From DASUBN01 sp964584665 (GTDB lineage Bacteria > Pseudomonadota > Gammaproteobacteria > Natronospirales > REEB76), in NCBI GenBank assembly GCA_964584665.1, contig CAZPAO010000043.1, forward strand, positions 1 through 16,901: a DNA stretch of 16,901 nucleotides, read 5' to 3'. Numbering within the stretch: the stretch's first letter is position 1; every line of letters starts with the position of its first letter. Shown piece after piece: positions 6,806 to 14,260 of the stretch. Both the position numbers and the translations under genes were made by a program. The notes below the pieces were generated by a model. That model had not been told where the DNA came from, did not search any database, and saw only the letters and a program-made list of their open reading frames with translations.

Positions 6806-7681
6806 ATGCTGCATCGGATGTTGAAGACCGCCGCCCTGGCGCTGCCCGCCCTATTGCTCGCGAGCTGCGGCAACGGCACCGTGAACGGCGTCTACATCGC
6901 CATCACCGACGCACCCATGGACCTGGCCTCCTCGGTCAACGTCAGTTTCTCCCAGTTACGGCTGACGGGCCCCAATGTGAGCCCCCAGACGGTGATCATC
7001 GCTCCGGCCTCCGCCGTCGACCTCTACCAGCTCCAGGGCGGCGTCGCCGCGACCTTCATCGCCGGCCTGCAGGTCCAACCCGGGCACTACACCAACCTGC
7101 GCGTGACCGTGGCGGCCGATCAGAACTCGGCCCAGTCCAACATCTTCCTGCCGGACGGGCTCCATATCCTCTACGTCCCGTCGAACGTATCGCCACAGGT
7201 GGACATCCCCGTCGATTTCACCATCGCCAGCGGCGGGACCGTCGATCTGACCATGGACTTCGACCTGCGTAAGTCCATCATCCAGGATCCGAACGATCCC
7301 ACCAAATACCAGCTGATACCCTCGATCCGTGCGGTGGAGACGGAACTGACCGGCTCGATCACCGGCAGCGTGGCCACCGCGCTGGTGACGTGCCTGTCGC
7401 CCGCGGTGTATGTGTACAAGGGTGATGTCACCCCCGTGGACGTGGACATCGATGCGCCCGCCAGCCGCCTCCAACCCGTGAGCACGGCGCTGGTGGGGCT
7501 GAACTCGACCACCGGCAACTACAACTTCACCGCCAGCTTCCTGCCGCCGGGCGAGTACACCGTCGCGTTCACCTGTGAAGCTACGCTCGATGTGGCCAAC
7601 CAGGCCAACACCCTGCGATTCACCTCGATCACCAAGACCACAGTCCAGACAGGTGGCACCAGCTTCATCGCGCTGCAATGA
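6806..7681 (+). CDS. DUF4382-domain lipoprotein
   Basis: A 291-residue predicted lipoprotein. The signal MLHRMLKTAALALPALLLASC has a lipobox (LLASC) and would be lipidated on the cysteine. The mature N-terminal part, GVYIAITDAPMDLASSVNVSFSQLRLTGP, is the opening of the DUF4382 domain, a beta-rich domain of unknown function found in surface or periplasmic lipoproteins; PGHYTNLRVTV and the GGTVDLTMDFDLRKSI segment continue it. The last ~90 residues, with PPGEYTVAFTC, look like a second carboxypeptidase-regulatory-like beta sandwich. The start at 6806 is chosen because GGAG at 6797-6800 precedes it and it leaves a clean signal peptide; the upstream in-frame ATG at 6788 lacks a site. No enzyme activity can be assigned. 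Confidence 0.75.
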   Translation: MLHRMLKTAALALPALLLASCGNGTVNGVYIAITDAPMDLASSVNVSFSQLRLTGPNVSPQTVIIAPASAVDLYQLQGGVAATFIAGLQVQPGHYTNLRVTVAADQNSAQSNIFLPDGLHILYVPSNVSPQVDIPVDFTIASGGTVDLTMDFDLRKSIIQDPNDPTKYQLIPSIRAVETELTGSITGSVATALVTCLSPAVYVYKGDVTPVDVDIDAPASRLQPVSTALVGLNSTTGNYNFTASFLPPGEYTVAFTCEATLDVANQANTLRFTSITKTTVQTGGTSFIALQ

Positions 7682-7711
7682 GCCGCGCCCGCTGATAGAG
7701 GAGTCCGCGCC

Positions 7712-7868
7712 ATGAAACACTTCACCGTGATCCTGGCGCTGGAGCGCCCTTGCTTTCACCTGCGATGCGGGTAACGACGAGCCGGCACAGGCGGGCCCCG
7801 TCACCTTCGCCCCGGTGGGTACGGTGAAGGACACCGCCGGCGCGACCCCCCTCACCGCTTTGAAGTGA
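7712..7868 (+). pseudogene. Frameshifted remnant resembling the C-terminus of the preceding DUF4382 protein
   Basis: An ATG at 7712 with GAGGAG 8 nt upstream opens MKHFTVILALE and stops after 20 codons. Shifting by one base near 7742 continues the frame to a TGA at 7866-7868 and gives a hydrophobic start running into LAFTCDAGNDEPAQA and an ending PLTALK. This ending aligns without gaps to the last 39 residues of the DUF4382 protein just upstream (VAFTCEATLDVANQA... to ...FIALQ), with 13 identities by my count and the stops aligned. The simplest reading is a tandem copy that lost its middle by deletion and then gained one base. A sequencing error in a genuine ~51-residue secreted peptide gene is the alternative. 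The 3' end overlaps the convergent MFS gene by 17 bp. Confidence 0.5.
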
Positions 7869-9117
7869 CTCCGGATCCGGGGTCGCGGATGTCCGCCACC
7901 CGATCGTACCGGCCGAACAACCGGTCATATCCCGCCACATAGATGAGCTGCAAGGCCGCGGCCACGCAGAACGGCGTGACGAAGAAGCCCGCGGCGATCA
8001 GCGGACCGGCGATGCCGGGCCCCGCCGACTGCGGGATCTGGAACGAAGCCGCATTGATGCTGGCCGCATGCCCGCGGCGTTCATCCCTCACCAGCGAGAC
8101 GATCTGCGCCTGGCGCGCACCCACCGAAGCGCCTCCGGAAGCAAGCCTCAGCATGTAGCAGAGTGCCGCCAGCCAGAACCAGGGCATGAACGGCAGCGCC
8201 AGCAGCAAGGCCACGCCGATGCCGCGGCTCCACACCACCGCACGCGAGAGGCCATGCCGCACGGCGAGCCGGCCGGTATAGAGCGCCATGGCGCCGGTCA
8301 GCGCGAAGGTAGCCGCCATCACCGGCGCGATCTCATCAGGCCCTGCGCCGAACTTCAGGGCGAACCAATAGGAGATGAGCGGGCCCGTGAGACCCATGGA
8401 GAGCCCGTTCAGGGCATTGAGGCGCGACAGCCGCCAGAGGAGATGGTTCTCCCAGCGATGCATGCGCCGGGCACGGGCGCCGGATGCGAGTACCGCTCCC
8501 CTTTCCCGTTCCGGCGTGCCGTACAGAAGCCACAAGTTCAAGAACGCACCTGCGATCACGATCAGGAACAGGGAACCGTAAGCGCGCTGCGGCGGGAGCG
8601 CGCCCGCCAAGAGCCCAGGCAGCACCGCGAGCAATGCCCCCAGTGCCATGCCGAAGAAACCGAGTGCGTTATTGATGCTGTAGACCCAGCCACGGTCCCG
8701 CTCCGGCACTGCTTCGGCCAACCACGCTTGTTCAGCAGGACCGAAAGGCCCGGCAGCCCCATTCAGGCCGCGGCCGAAGCCCCCCAGCACTATGACCGTA
8801 GCCAGCACCGGCATCGAGGTGGTGAGCAAGGGCAGGAGACCGCAGAGCGCCGTCAGGGCTTCATACCAGATCAGGAAAGGCTTGCGCCGCGAACGGTCGC
8901 TCAAGCGGCCGATGATGAGGCCGAGGACAGCCGCGCCGAATGCCGCTCCAGTGAAACAGAGTCCGATGGCGAGACCGCTCCAACCGAGCGCATGCAGGTA
9001 GAGGGACAGGTCCGCCACCAGCGCGCCCTGGGCCACGCTGCGCACCGTGCGTGTCATCAGCAGGCGGCGGGCCGTGGGGTGAGCGTCGAGGAAGGATCTG
9101 AGCGGAGTGGCTGCCAC
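7852..9117 (-). CDS. Major facilitator superfamily transporter, substrate unknown
   Basis: A protein of about 421 residues with alternating hydrophobic segments consistent with 12 membrane helices. The loop after helix 2 contains GLIIGRLSDRSRRKPFL, the MFS motif A. A second glycine-rich stretch, GGFGRGLNGAAGPFGPAEQAWLAEAVPERDRGWVYSINNA, suits the helix 4-5 region. It probably sits in the inner membrane and moves a small solute by proton exchange; efflux or uptake cannot be told apart. I chose GTG at 9117, which overlaps the stop of the preceding lipoprotein gene (TAGTG), over an in-frame TTG at 9153; neither has a strong ribosome binding site. It is the last gene of the leftward run from hutU, so a link to 5-oxoproline or peptide uptake is conceivable but unproven. 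Confidence 0.8.
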   Translation of the reverse strand: MAATPLRSFLDAHPTARRLLMTRTVRSVAQGALVADLSLYLHALGWSGLAIGLCFTGAAFGAAVLGLIIGRLSDRSRRKPFLIWYEALTALCGLLPLLTTSMPVLATVIVLGGFGRGLNGAAGPFGPAEQAWLAEAVPERDRGWVYSINNALGFFGMALGALLAVLPGLLAGALPPQRAYGSLFLIVIAGAFLNLWLLYGTPERERGAVLASGARARRMHRWENHLLWRLSRLNALNGLSMGLTGPLISYWFALKFGAGPDEIAPVMAATFALTGAMALYTGRLAVRHGLSRAVVWSRGIGVALLLALPFMPWFWLAALCYMLRLASGGASVGARQAQIVSLVRDERRGHAASINAASFQIPQSAGPGIAGPLIAAGFFVTPFCVAAALQLIYVAGYDRLFGRYDRVADIRDPGSGVTSKR

Positions 9118-9587
9118 TAGGGACGACCGGCGCCGTAGTAGTGGTCGTTCCAATAACCTGTATTGAGCCAGGCGCCACCTACTGCCTTGCCGGTCTCAGG
9201 TGCGTGCACGAACCAGCCGTCACCTATATATAGGCCCACGTGCATTGCGTTACCGCCGAAGAAGAACACCAAGTCCCCGGTCTTGAGGTCGGTGCGGGCC
9301 ACCCGGCGGGTATGGTCGTACTGGGCCTGGGCAGTGCGCGGCAGGCTCACGCCGGACTTGCCGTACACGTAGTAGACGAGCCCGCTGCAGTCGAAACCCA
9401 GGGGGCTATGGCCGCCGTACTGGTAGGGCACGCCTTCCTCCTGCTGGGCCAGTGCCGCCACCTGCTTGCCGAGATCCGTCTCTGCGGGTGTGGATGCCGA
9501 GGCAAGTGGCTGCGGCTCGGGCCATTCGGCACAAGCCGACAGCGAAGCCGTCATGAGCAGGCAACAGGATAGGGCGAGCGCTTTCAC
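9117..9587 (-). CDS. NlpC/P60-family cell-wall peptidase lipoprotein
   Basis: A 156-residue lipoprotein with a lipobox (LSAC, C19) and an NlpC/P60 cysteine-peptidase domain. The catalytic cysteine is C67 in GFDCSGLVYYVY, the catalytic histidine H116 in NAMHVGLYIGDG, and a third polar residue is probably H128 in FVHAP. Such enzymes cut D-Glu to diamino acid bonds in peptidoglycan stem peptides at the cell envelope. The start is GTG at 9587. Just upstream on the minus strand is TATAAT (9594-9599), only 6 nt from the start codon, so an initiation at that -10 would give an almost leaderless message. It follows pxpC by 27 nt. Because PxpABC handle 5-oxoproline, which arises from glutamine or glutamyl peptides, co-location with a peptidase may or may not be functional. 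Confidence 0.88.
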   Translation of the reverse strand: MKALALSCCLLMTASLSACAEWPEPQPLASASTPAETDLGKQVAALAQQEEGVPYQYGGHSPLGFDCSGLVYYVYGKSGVSLPRTAQAQYDHTRRVARTDLKTGDLVFFFGGNAMHVGLYIGDGWFVHAPETGKAVGGAWLNTGYWNDHYYGAGRP

Positions 9588-9614
9588 GCCATCATTATAT
9601 AGATACGGCCCGGG

Positions 9615-10640
9615 TCACTTCTTTATGCGGACGCGGACGGCCCCGCTGTTCACCGCCGCCTGCCGCAGACTCGCATGCGAGCCTGCGAGGCTCATGAGCG
9701 CCCGCGCCGCCAGCAGGCCCGTGTCGGCGGCGATGATGTCCCGTTCCAGCCGGGCTTCCTGTTCACGCAGTGCGGTGAGCGCCTCCGCCCGACCGACATC
9801 GGTGAAGCGTACTTCTGCACCCGGTGCGAGTTGCGCGAGCAGCGGCAGGTCCGCCGAGATGACATTGGCGATCACCGGATAGCCTCCGGTAGCGCCGTGG
9901 TTCGTGAGCAGGATGAGGGGCCGGCCTGACCCCGGCACCTGCACCGCACCCGTCACCATGCCCATGGAAGGCAGTTCGCTTTCCTGGGCACGGGGCAAGA
10001 CAGTCCCTTCGAGGCGCACGCCTGTGCGATCGCTCTTGGATGATGCGGTGTAGACGGACTCGCGCAGGGCAAGCAGGGTCTCGGGCGCGAACCAATCATG
10101 CTGTGGGCCCGGCAGGACCCGCAACCTCACCGCACCGGCATAGCGCGGCGGAGACTTCATGTAGAAAGCAGGCGCGGGTCCGGCGAGCGCACCGATGGCG
10201 AGACGCATGCCGGCGGCGAGCGGCTCCGGCCCCAGACCTGCGAGAGTGTCGCTCGAGACGCTGCCCAGCACGGGCTGGGCCTGGATGCCGCCTGCCACTG
10301 CTAGGTAACAGCGCCATCCTTCCAGCACGCGGCCGCAGTCGAGTTCCGCGCCGGCCTTCACCGTGACCGTCTGATGCATGGGCAGGGGCTCGCCGTCCAG
10401 GAGCGGCGCCAGCGTGCCTCCGCTGAAGGCGATGCACATCTCATCCTCGAAGCGAAGCCGCGCACCCTCCGCCGTCATCTCCAGCGCGCCGGCGTCATCA
10501 GTGTTGCCCACGAGGCGATTGGCGATGCGCAAGCCGAAAGCATCAGCCGCCCCCGCCGGCGGCACGCCGAGGTGCCCGTGGCCCTGACGCCCCAGATCCT
10601 GGAGCGTGGTGAGCGTGCCTGGATGCAGCACCTCGATCAC
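9615..10640 (-). CDS. pxpC: 5-oxoprolinase subunit PxpC
   Basis: PxpC is the larger of the two proteins that, with PxpB and PxpA, carry out ATP-dependent hydrolysis of 5-oxo-L-proline to glutamate. The 341-residue protein has the family blocks IEVLHPGTLTTLQDLGRQGHGHLGVPPAGAADAF at the N-terminus, CYLAVAGGI, and GHGATGGYPVIANVISADLPLLAQL-type sequence (here NHGATGGYPVIANV) towards the C-terminus. This is the biotin-dependent-carboxylase C-terminal-like fold (CT_A_B). The frame is open further upstream to 10724, but I start at GTG 10640 because its GTGA overlaps the pxpB stop, GGGAG lies at good spacing, and homologous N-termini begin with IEVL. It is cytosolic. Confidence 0.93.
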   Translation of the reverse strand: MIEVLHPGTLTTLQDLGRQGHGHLGVPPAGAADAFGLRIANRLVGNTDDAGALEMTAEGARLRFEDEMCIAFSGGTLAPLLDGEPLPMHQTVTVKAGAELDCGRVLEGWRCYLAVAGGIQAQPVLGSVSSDTLAGLGPEPLAAGMRLAIGALAGPAPAFYMKSPPRYAGAVRLRVLPGPQHDWFAPETLLALRESVYTASSKSDRTGVRLEGTVLPRAQESELPSMGMVTGAVQVPGSGRPLILLTNHGATGGYPVIANVISADLPLLAQLAPGAEVRFTDVGRAEALTALREQEARLERDIIAADTGLLAARALMSLAGSHASLRQAAVNSGAVRVRIKK

Positions 10641-11248
10641 GGGATCTCCCTGAAACGCACCCGGTCGCCGGGCGCGAGCAGCGCCGGCGAAGGGCGCTGC
10701 GCGTCGAACAGCGCGGCCTCGCACCGGCCGAGGATATGCCAGCCACCGGGCGTGGCCTGCGGATAGATGCCGGTGTAGCCGTCGGCGATGGCTACGCTGC
10801 CGGCGGGCACGCGGACGCGCGGATCGGCGCGGCGCGGGAGCTTCAGGCGTCCATCGAGACCATCGAGATAAGCGAAGCCCGGCGTGAACCCCAGGAACGA
10901 GACCGTATAGAGCGGAGCCGTGTGCCGGCGCACGACCTCCTCCACATCCATGCCGGTCAACCTGGCGGCCAGCGCGAGATCCTCTCCCGTGTAGTTCACG
11001 GCGAACTCGTGTTGCCGGGGTGCGGCCGGCGGCGCGGCATCTCGCATCAGTTCCGGAAGACGCGCCGCGAGCGCATCCAAATCGACGCGCAGGGGATCGG
11101 CGGCGATGAGCAAGGACGACTGGCCGGGGATGATCTCCCGCAGCCCGGGCATGGATCCCCGCAACAGCACGCGCCGCAGCGCCTGGGCTCCTGCAGGATC
11201 ATCGGTCTCGACCAGCAGCGCGCTATCGCCCATGAAGCGTGTCTTCAT
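10637..11248 (-). CDS. pxpB: 5-oxoprolinase subunit PxpB
   Basis: PxpB pairs with PxpC in the 5-oxoprolinase complex and belongs to the KipI-like CT_C_D domain family. The 203-residue protein shows the opening MGDSALLVE, the block SFLGFTPGFAYLDGL, LPRRADPRVRVPAGSVAIADG, TGIYPQATPGGWHILGR and the ending LLAPGDRVRF, all characteristic. The ATG overlaps the pxpA stop (ATGA) and the stop overlaps the pxpC start (GTGA), so the three subunits are translationally coupled in the order A-B-C. The Bacillus relative KipI inhibits a sensor kinase, but the presence of pxpA and pxpC here supports the enzyme role. Confidence 0.93.
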   Translation of the reverse strand: MKTRFMGDSALLVETDDPAGAQALRRVLLRGSMPGLREIIPGQSSLLIAADPLRVDLDALAARLPELMRDAAPPAAPRQHEFAVNYTGEDLALAARLTGMDVEEVVRRHTAPLYTVSFLGFTPGFAYLDGLDGRLKLPRRADPRVRVPAGSVAIADGYTGIYPQATPGGWHILGRCEAALFDAQRPSPALLAPGDRVRFREIP

Positions 11249-11985
11249 GCGAAGGGCACGATTTCCACGCCGGCATCGGCCAGCACCCCGCGTAGGGCCG
11301 CCGCCAGCTCCACCGCGCCGGGCGTATCGCCATGCACGCAGAGCGACTGGGCCTTGAGGCTCAGGGATTTGCCGGTGACGCTCTGCATCATGCCACCCCG
11401 CACCCAGGCGAGCGCCCGGGAAGTCACCTCGCTCACGTCCGTGAGGAGAGCCCCCGGTTCACCGCGGGGCTGGAGCTTGCCGTCATCCTGGTAACCGCGG
11501 TCGGCGAAGGCTTCGCCCACCGCAGGTACGCCCGCCGCCGCAGCCCTTTGCATGGCGATGGAATCCGGCAGGGTCAGGATGGGCAGGCGCGGATCGAAGG
11601 CGTGCAGTGCCGCGATCACCGCATCGGCTACCAGGGCATCTTCCGCCATCCGGTTGTAGAGGGCGCCATGGGCCTTGAGATAGCGGACTCGTGTGCCCGC
11701 CGCGTGGGCGATATCCGAGAGGGCGCTCAACTGCGCACCGACGCTGGCGCTGATCTCGGATGCAGGCAAATCCAGGGCGCGGCGGCCGAAATGCGCCCGG
11801 TCCGGGTAAGAGACATGTGCACCCAGGTGCACCCCGTGCCGCAGGCACAGAGCCACGGTGCGGCGCATGGTCTCGGGGCCGCCCGCATGGGCGCCGCAGG
11901 CCACGTTGGCGCTGGTGAGGAGCGGGATGAGCGCAGCGTCATCACCGCATTCCTCGCCCACGTCCGCATTGAGGTCTATGCGCAT
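11245..11985 (-). CDS. pxpA: 5-oxoprolinase subunit PxpA (LamB/YcsF family)
   Basis: PxpA is the LamB/YcsF-family subunit of 5-oxoprolinase. The 246-residue protein begins IDLNADVGEECGDD and has TSANVACGAHAGGPETM, GVHLGAHVSYPDR, VRYLKAHGALYNRM, FADRGYQDDGKL, and SLCVHGDTPGAVE, which are the conserved metal or ligand-site blocks of the family. The frame extends upstream to 12084, overlapping hutU, but I start at ATG 11985 because family members begin at MxIDLNxDxGE and AGGG lies 5 nt upstream. It follows the hutU stop by 25 nt on the same strand, so it is probably co-transcribed with hutU. Confidence 0.94.
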   Translation of the reverse strand: MRIDLNADVGEECGDDAALIPLLTSANVACGAHAGGPETMRRTVALCLRHGVHLGAHVSYPDRAHFGRRALDLPASEISASVGAQLSALSDIAHAAGTRVRYLKAHGALYNRMAEDALVADAVIAALHAFDPRLPILTLPDSIAMQRAAAAGVPAVGEAFADRGYQDDGKLQPRGEPGALLTDVSEVTSRALAWVRGGMMQSVTGKSLSLKAQSLCVHGDTPGAVELAAALRGVLADAGVEIVPFA

Positions 11986-12010
11986 GCAGCCCTGCCGCGC
12001 GATGGGAGCT

Positions 12011-13681
12011 TCAGCGGATGCCGAACATGGGCAGGTCGAGTCCGCGCTCGCGCGCGACCTCCACCGCCCGCTCGTAACCCGCATCCGCGTGACGCATGAC
12101 CCCGGTGCCCGGATCGTTGACCAGCACCCGCGATAGGGCCTGCTCGGCCCGCGCAGTACCGTCGGCGACGATCACCACCCCTGCATGCAACGAGTAGCCC
12201 ATGCCCACGCCGCCGCCGTGGTGGAAGCTCACCCAGGACGCTCCGCTCGCGGTGTTGAGCAATGCGTTCAGGATCGGCCAGTCGGCCACCGCATCGCTGC
12301 CGTCTTTCATGCCCTCGGTCTCGCGGTTGGGCGAAGCCACCGAGCCGGAGTCCAGGTGGTCGCGACCGATCACCACCGGCGCCTTGAGTTCACCCTTCTT
12401 CACCATCTCGTTGAAGGCCAGGCCGAGGCGATGCCGCTCCTTATAGCCGAGCCAGCAGATGCGCGCCGGGAGGCCCTGGAACTTGATGCGCGCGCGCGCC
12501 ATGTCCAGCCAGCGGTGTAGGTCCTTCTTGTCGGGGAACAGCGCCTTCGCTTTCGCGTCCGTCTTGTAGATGTCCTCGGGATCGCCCGAGAGCGCAGCCC
12601 AACGGAACGGGCCCATGCCTTCGCAGAACAGCGGGCGGATATAGAGCGGCACGAAACCCTTGAAGTCGAAGGCATTGCTGAGGCCCGCGTCCTGGGCCAT
12701 GGCACGGATGTTGTTGCCATAGTCGAAGGTAGGGATGCCTTTCGCCTGCAGCCCCAGCATGGCGCGCACCTGGCGGGCCATGGACTGCTTGGCGAGGTCC
12801 ACGTATTTCTTCGGGTCCGCCTTGCGCAGCTCAGCCGCCTTCGACAGGGAATACCCCACGGGGATGTAGCCGTTGAGGGGATCGTGGGCGGAGGTCTGAT
12901 CCGTGACGAGCTGCGGTAGGTAATCGCTCTTCAGTATCTCCTCGAACACCTCCGCGGCATTGCCCAAGAGACCCACGGATTTGGGTTCACCCTTCTCCGC
13001 CGCTTCCCTGAGCATCGCCACCGCCTGCTTGAGGCTGGTGGCCTTGTGATCGAGATAACCGGTGGCGAGGCGCTTGTCGATGCGGCTCTCGTCCACTTCC
13101 ACCGCGAGGCAGTTCAGGCCCGCGAACACCGCGGCCAGGGGCTGGGCACCACCCATGCCGCCAAGTCCGCCGGTGAGCAGCCATTTCCCGCGCGCGTCAC
13201 CCTTATAGTGCTGCCGCACTGCCTCGACGAAGGTCTCGTAGGTCCCCTGAACGATGCCCTGGGAACCGATATAGATCCAGGAACCGGCCGTCATCTGGCC
13301 GTACATCATGAGACCCTTCTTATCGAGTTCGAAGAAATGGTCCCAGTCGGCCCATTTGCCCACGAGATTGGAGTTGGCGAGCAGCACCCGCGGCGCACCG
13401 GCATGGGTCTTGAATACGCCCACGGGCCGGCCGGATTGGATCAGGAGGGTCTCGTCATCCTCCAGGCGCTTCAGGGTGGCGACGATGGCATCGAAACTCT
13501 CCCAGTCCCGGGCAGCGCGGCCGATGCCGCCGTAGACCACCAGTTCCTTGGGGTTCTCGGCCACCTGGGGATCCAGGTTGTTCAGCAGCATGCGCAGGGC
13601 CGCTTCCTGCTGCCAGCCCTTGCAGCTCAGCTGGGTACCGGTGGGGGAGTGCAGTTCTACGTCACGGGAACGGGTGGCCAC
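12011..13681 (-). CDS. hutU: Urocanate hydratase (HutU)
   Basis: HutU adds water to urocanate to give 4-imidazolone-5-propanoate, using tightly bound NAD+. The 556-residue protein has the family length. It shows LVVYGGIGRAARDWESFDAI, QSGRPVGVFKTHAGAPRVLLANSNLVG, MYGQMTAGSWIYIGSQGIVQGTYETF, the NAD-binding loop LTGGLGGMGGAQPLA, QTSAHDPLNGYIP, FVPLYIRPLFCEGMGPFRW, and ICWLGYKERHRLGLAFN with the conserved cysteine. The start is GTG at 13681 with AGGA 7 nt upstream. It lies 5.5 kb from hutH, on the opposite strand, and heads a run with pxpABC; this is an unusual split of the hut genes. An apparent terminator of the upstream lipoprotein gene lies within 50 nt of its start. Confidence 0.97.
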   Translation of the reverse strand: MATRSRDVELHSPTGTQLSCKGWQQEAALRMLLNNLDPQVAENPKELVVYGGIGRAARDWESFDAIVATLKRLEDDETLLIQSGRPVGVFKTHAGAPRVLLANSNLVGKWADWDHFFELDKKGLMMYGQMTAGSWIYIGSQGIVQGTYETFVEAVRQHYKGDARGKWLLTGGLGGMGGAQPLAAVFAGLNCLAVEVDESRIDKRLATGYLDHKATSLKQAVAMLREAAEKGEPKSVGLLGNAAEVFEEILKSDYLPQLVTDQTSAHDPLNGYIPVGYSLSKAAELRKADPKKYVDLAKQSMARQVRAMLGLQAKGIPTFDYGNNIRAMAQDAGLSNAFDFKGFVPLYIRPLFCEGMGPFRWAALSGDPEDIYKTDAKAKALFPDKKDLHRWLDMARARIKFQGLPARICWLGYKERHRLGLAFNEMVKKGELKAPVVIGRDHLDSGSVASPNRETEGMKDGSDAVADWPILNALLNTASGASWVSFHHGGGVGMGYSLHAGVVIVADGTARAEQALSRVLVNDPGTGVMRHADAGYERAVEVARERGLDLPMFGIR

Positions 13682-13699
13682 TCGAGCATCCTGGTGCGG

Positions 13700-13729
13700 A
13701 AAAAGAGAAGGCCGGTATTGTAACCGGCC
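13700..13729 (-). terminator. Intrinsic terminator or attenuator before hutU
   Basis: Read on the minus strand, GGCCGGT and ACCGGCC (13723-13729 with 13710-13716) form a 7-bp stem with a 6-nt loop, followed by TTCTCTTTTT. It ends the small lipoprotein message or acts as an attenuator, since hutU starts about 20 nt later on the same strand. Confidence 0.6.
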
Positions 13730-13758
13730 CTCCCATCAGCATCACCGGCGTGCGGGTA

Positions 13759-14085
13759 TCAGCCGCCGCTGCTGCTCCCGGCACCGGGGCCGACGGCTGA
13801 CTGATTCTGGATGTCACGGATATGCTCCTGGGCAGCCCGCTTGCGGGCCGCGGCCTCTTCCGGCGTCATGCAGACGCGCTGGGGCAAGAGCGAGCCCAGG
13901 GGCTTCTCCTCTTCACACACCAGCTTGGGCTTGCTGGGGGCCGCTGCCACGGGGGCGGCGCCGGAGGCGGGAGCCGGAGTGGCGCTGCTGGCCGCAGGCG
14001 CAGCCGCCGGGGTGGAATTATCCGGGTTGGAGGCGCAGGCCATGAGGGTCAGGGCCAGGCTGCAGGCAAGGGCGAGCTTCGTCAT
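13759..14085 (-). CDS. Small BlaI-operator-linked lipoprotein with a Cys-GS-RVC motif
   Basis: A 108-residue lipoprotein of unrecognised family. The signal ends at lipobox LMAC (C17). A ~35-residue linker rich in alanine, proline and serine follows, as in proteins that span peptidoglycan or extend from a membrane. Then comes a compact motif with C57, GS at 64-65 and RVC ending at C72, and a charged helix (TPEEAAARKRAAQEHIRDI). The tail is rich in glycine and serine. GGAG is 9 nt before the ATG. It is divergent from blaI and has its own promoter (TTGCAA, 16 bp, TAAAAT) abutting a BlaI-type operator. The M56 peptidase ends with a similar C-x-GSRVC motif, which supports a shared function or interaction. 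That function is unknown. Confidence 0.7.
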   Translation of the reverse strand: MTKLALACSLALTLMACASNPDNSTPAAAPAASSATPAPASGAAPVAAAPSKPKLVCEEEKPLGSLLPQRVCMTPEEAAARKRAAQEHIRDIQNQSAVGPGAGSSSGG

Positions 14086-14129
14086 GAGCGGTTTCTCCAG
14101 GCTTTTTCAGGGCTTAGGCCCAAGGTGTC

Positions 14130-14145
14130 TACTAAGTGAATAGTA
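14130..14145. promoter_or_regulatory. BlaI-type operator 1, at the lipoprotein promoter
   Basis: TACTA-AGTGAA-TAGTA is an inverted repeat of two 5-bp arms with a 6-bp centre. Its size and arms match operator 2 exactly, and the layout resembles MecI/BlaI operators of the TACTACA-type dyad. It abuts the minus-strand -10 (TAAAAT, 14145-14150) and covers the expected start site near 14138, so a bound repressor would block the lipoprotein gene. Confidence 0.6.
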
Positions 14146-14172
14146 TTTTAGCTATCCGCTCAGGTTTTGCAA
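14145..14172 (-). promoter_or_regulatory. Promoter of the small lipoprotein gene
   Basis: On the minus strand TTGCAA (14167-14172) is a -35 and TAAAAT (14145-14150) a -10 with a 16-bp spacer. Transcription would start near 14138, giving a leader of about 52 nt to the ATG at 14085. Confidence 0.5.
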
Positions 14173-14180
14173 GAGGGGTG

Positions 14181-14209
14181 TACTAGATTTCTAGTAGCTG
14201 GACTATACT
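14181..14209 (+). promoter_or_regulatory. BlaI-type operator 2 and blaI promoter
   Basis: TACTAGATTTCTAGTA (14181-14196) is a 16-bp dyad with 6-bp perfect arms, the same TACTA-N6-TAGTA shape as operator 1 and centred 51 bp from it. TATACT (14204-14209) is a good -10 for blaI; the operator occupies the spacer and -35 position. Self-repression of the blaI-M56 operon is therefore likely. Confidence 0.65.
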
Positions 14210-14260
14210 CATCTGAAACGCCCCGGCTGCCGGCCGGAATTGTTACAGGAGCCCTACGAC

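Noticed and set aside
8068..9120. A 350-codon open frame antisense to the MFS gene
   Set aside because: The translation is low-complexity, rich in Arg, Gln and Glu, and mirrors membrane-helix codons of the real gene.
9118..9153. TTG start for the MFS transporter at 9153
   Set aside because: It would overlap the nlpC gene by 37 bp with an arginine-rich extension; GTG at 9117 gives a TAGTG stop-start overlap, though this remains uncertain.
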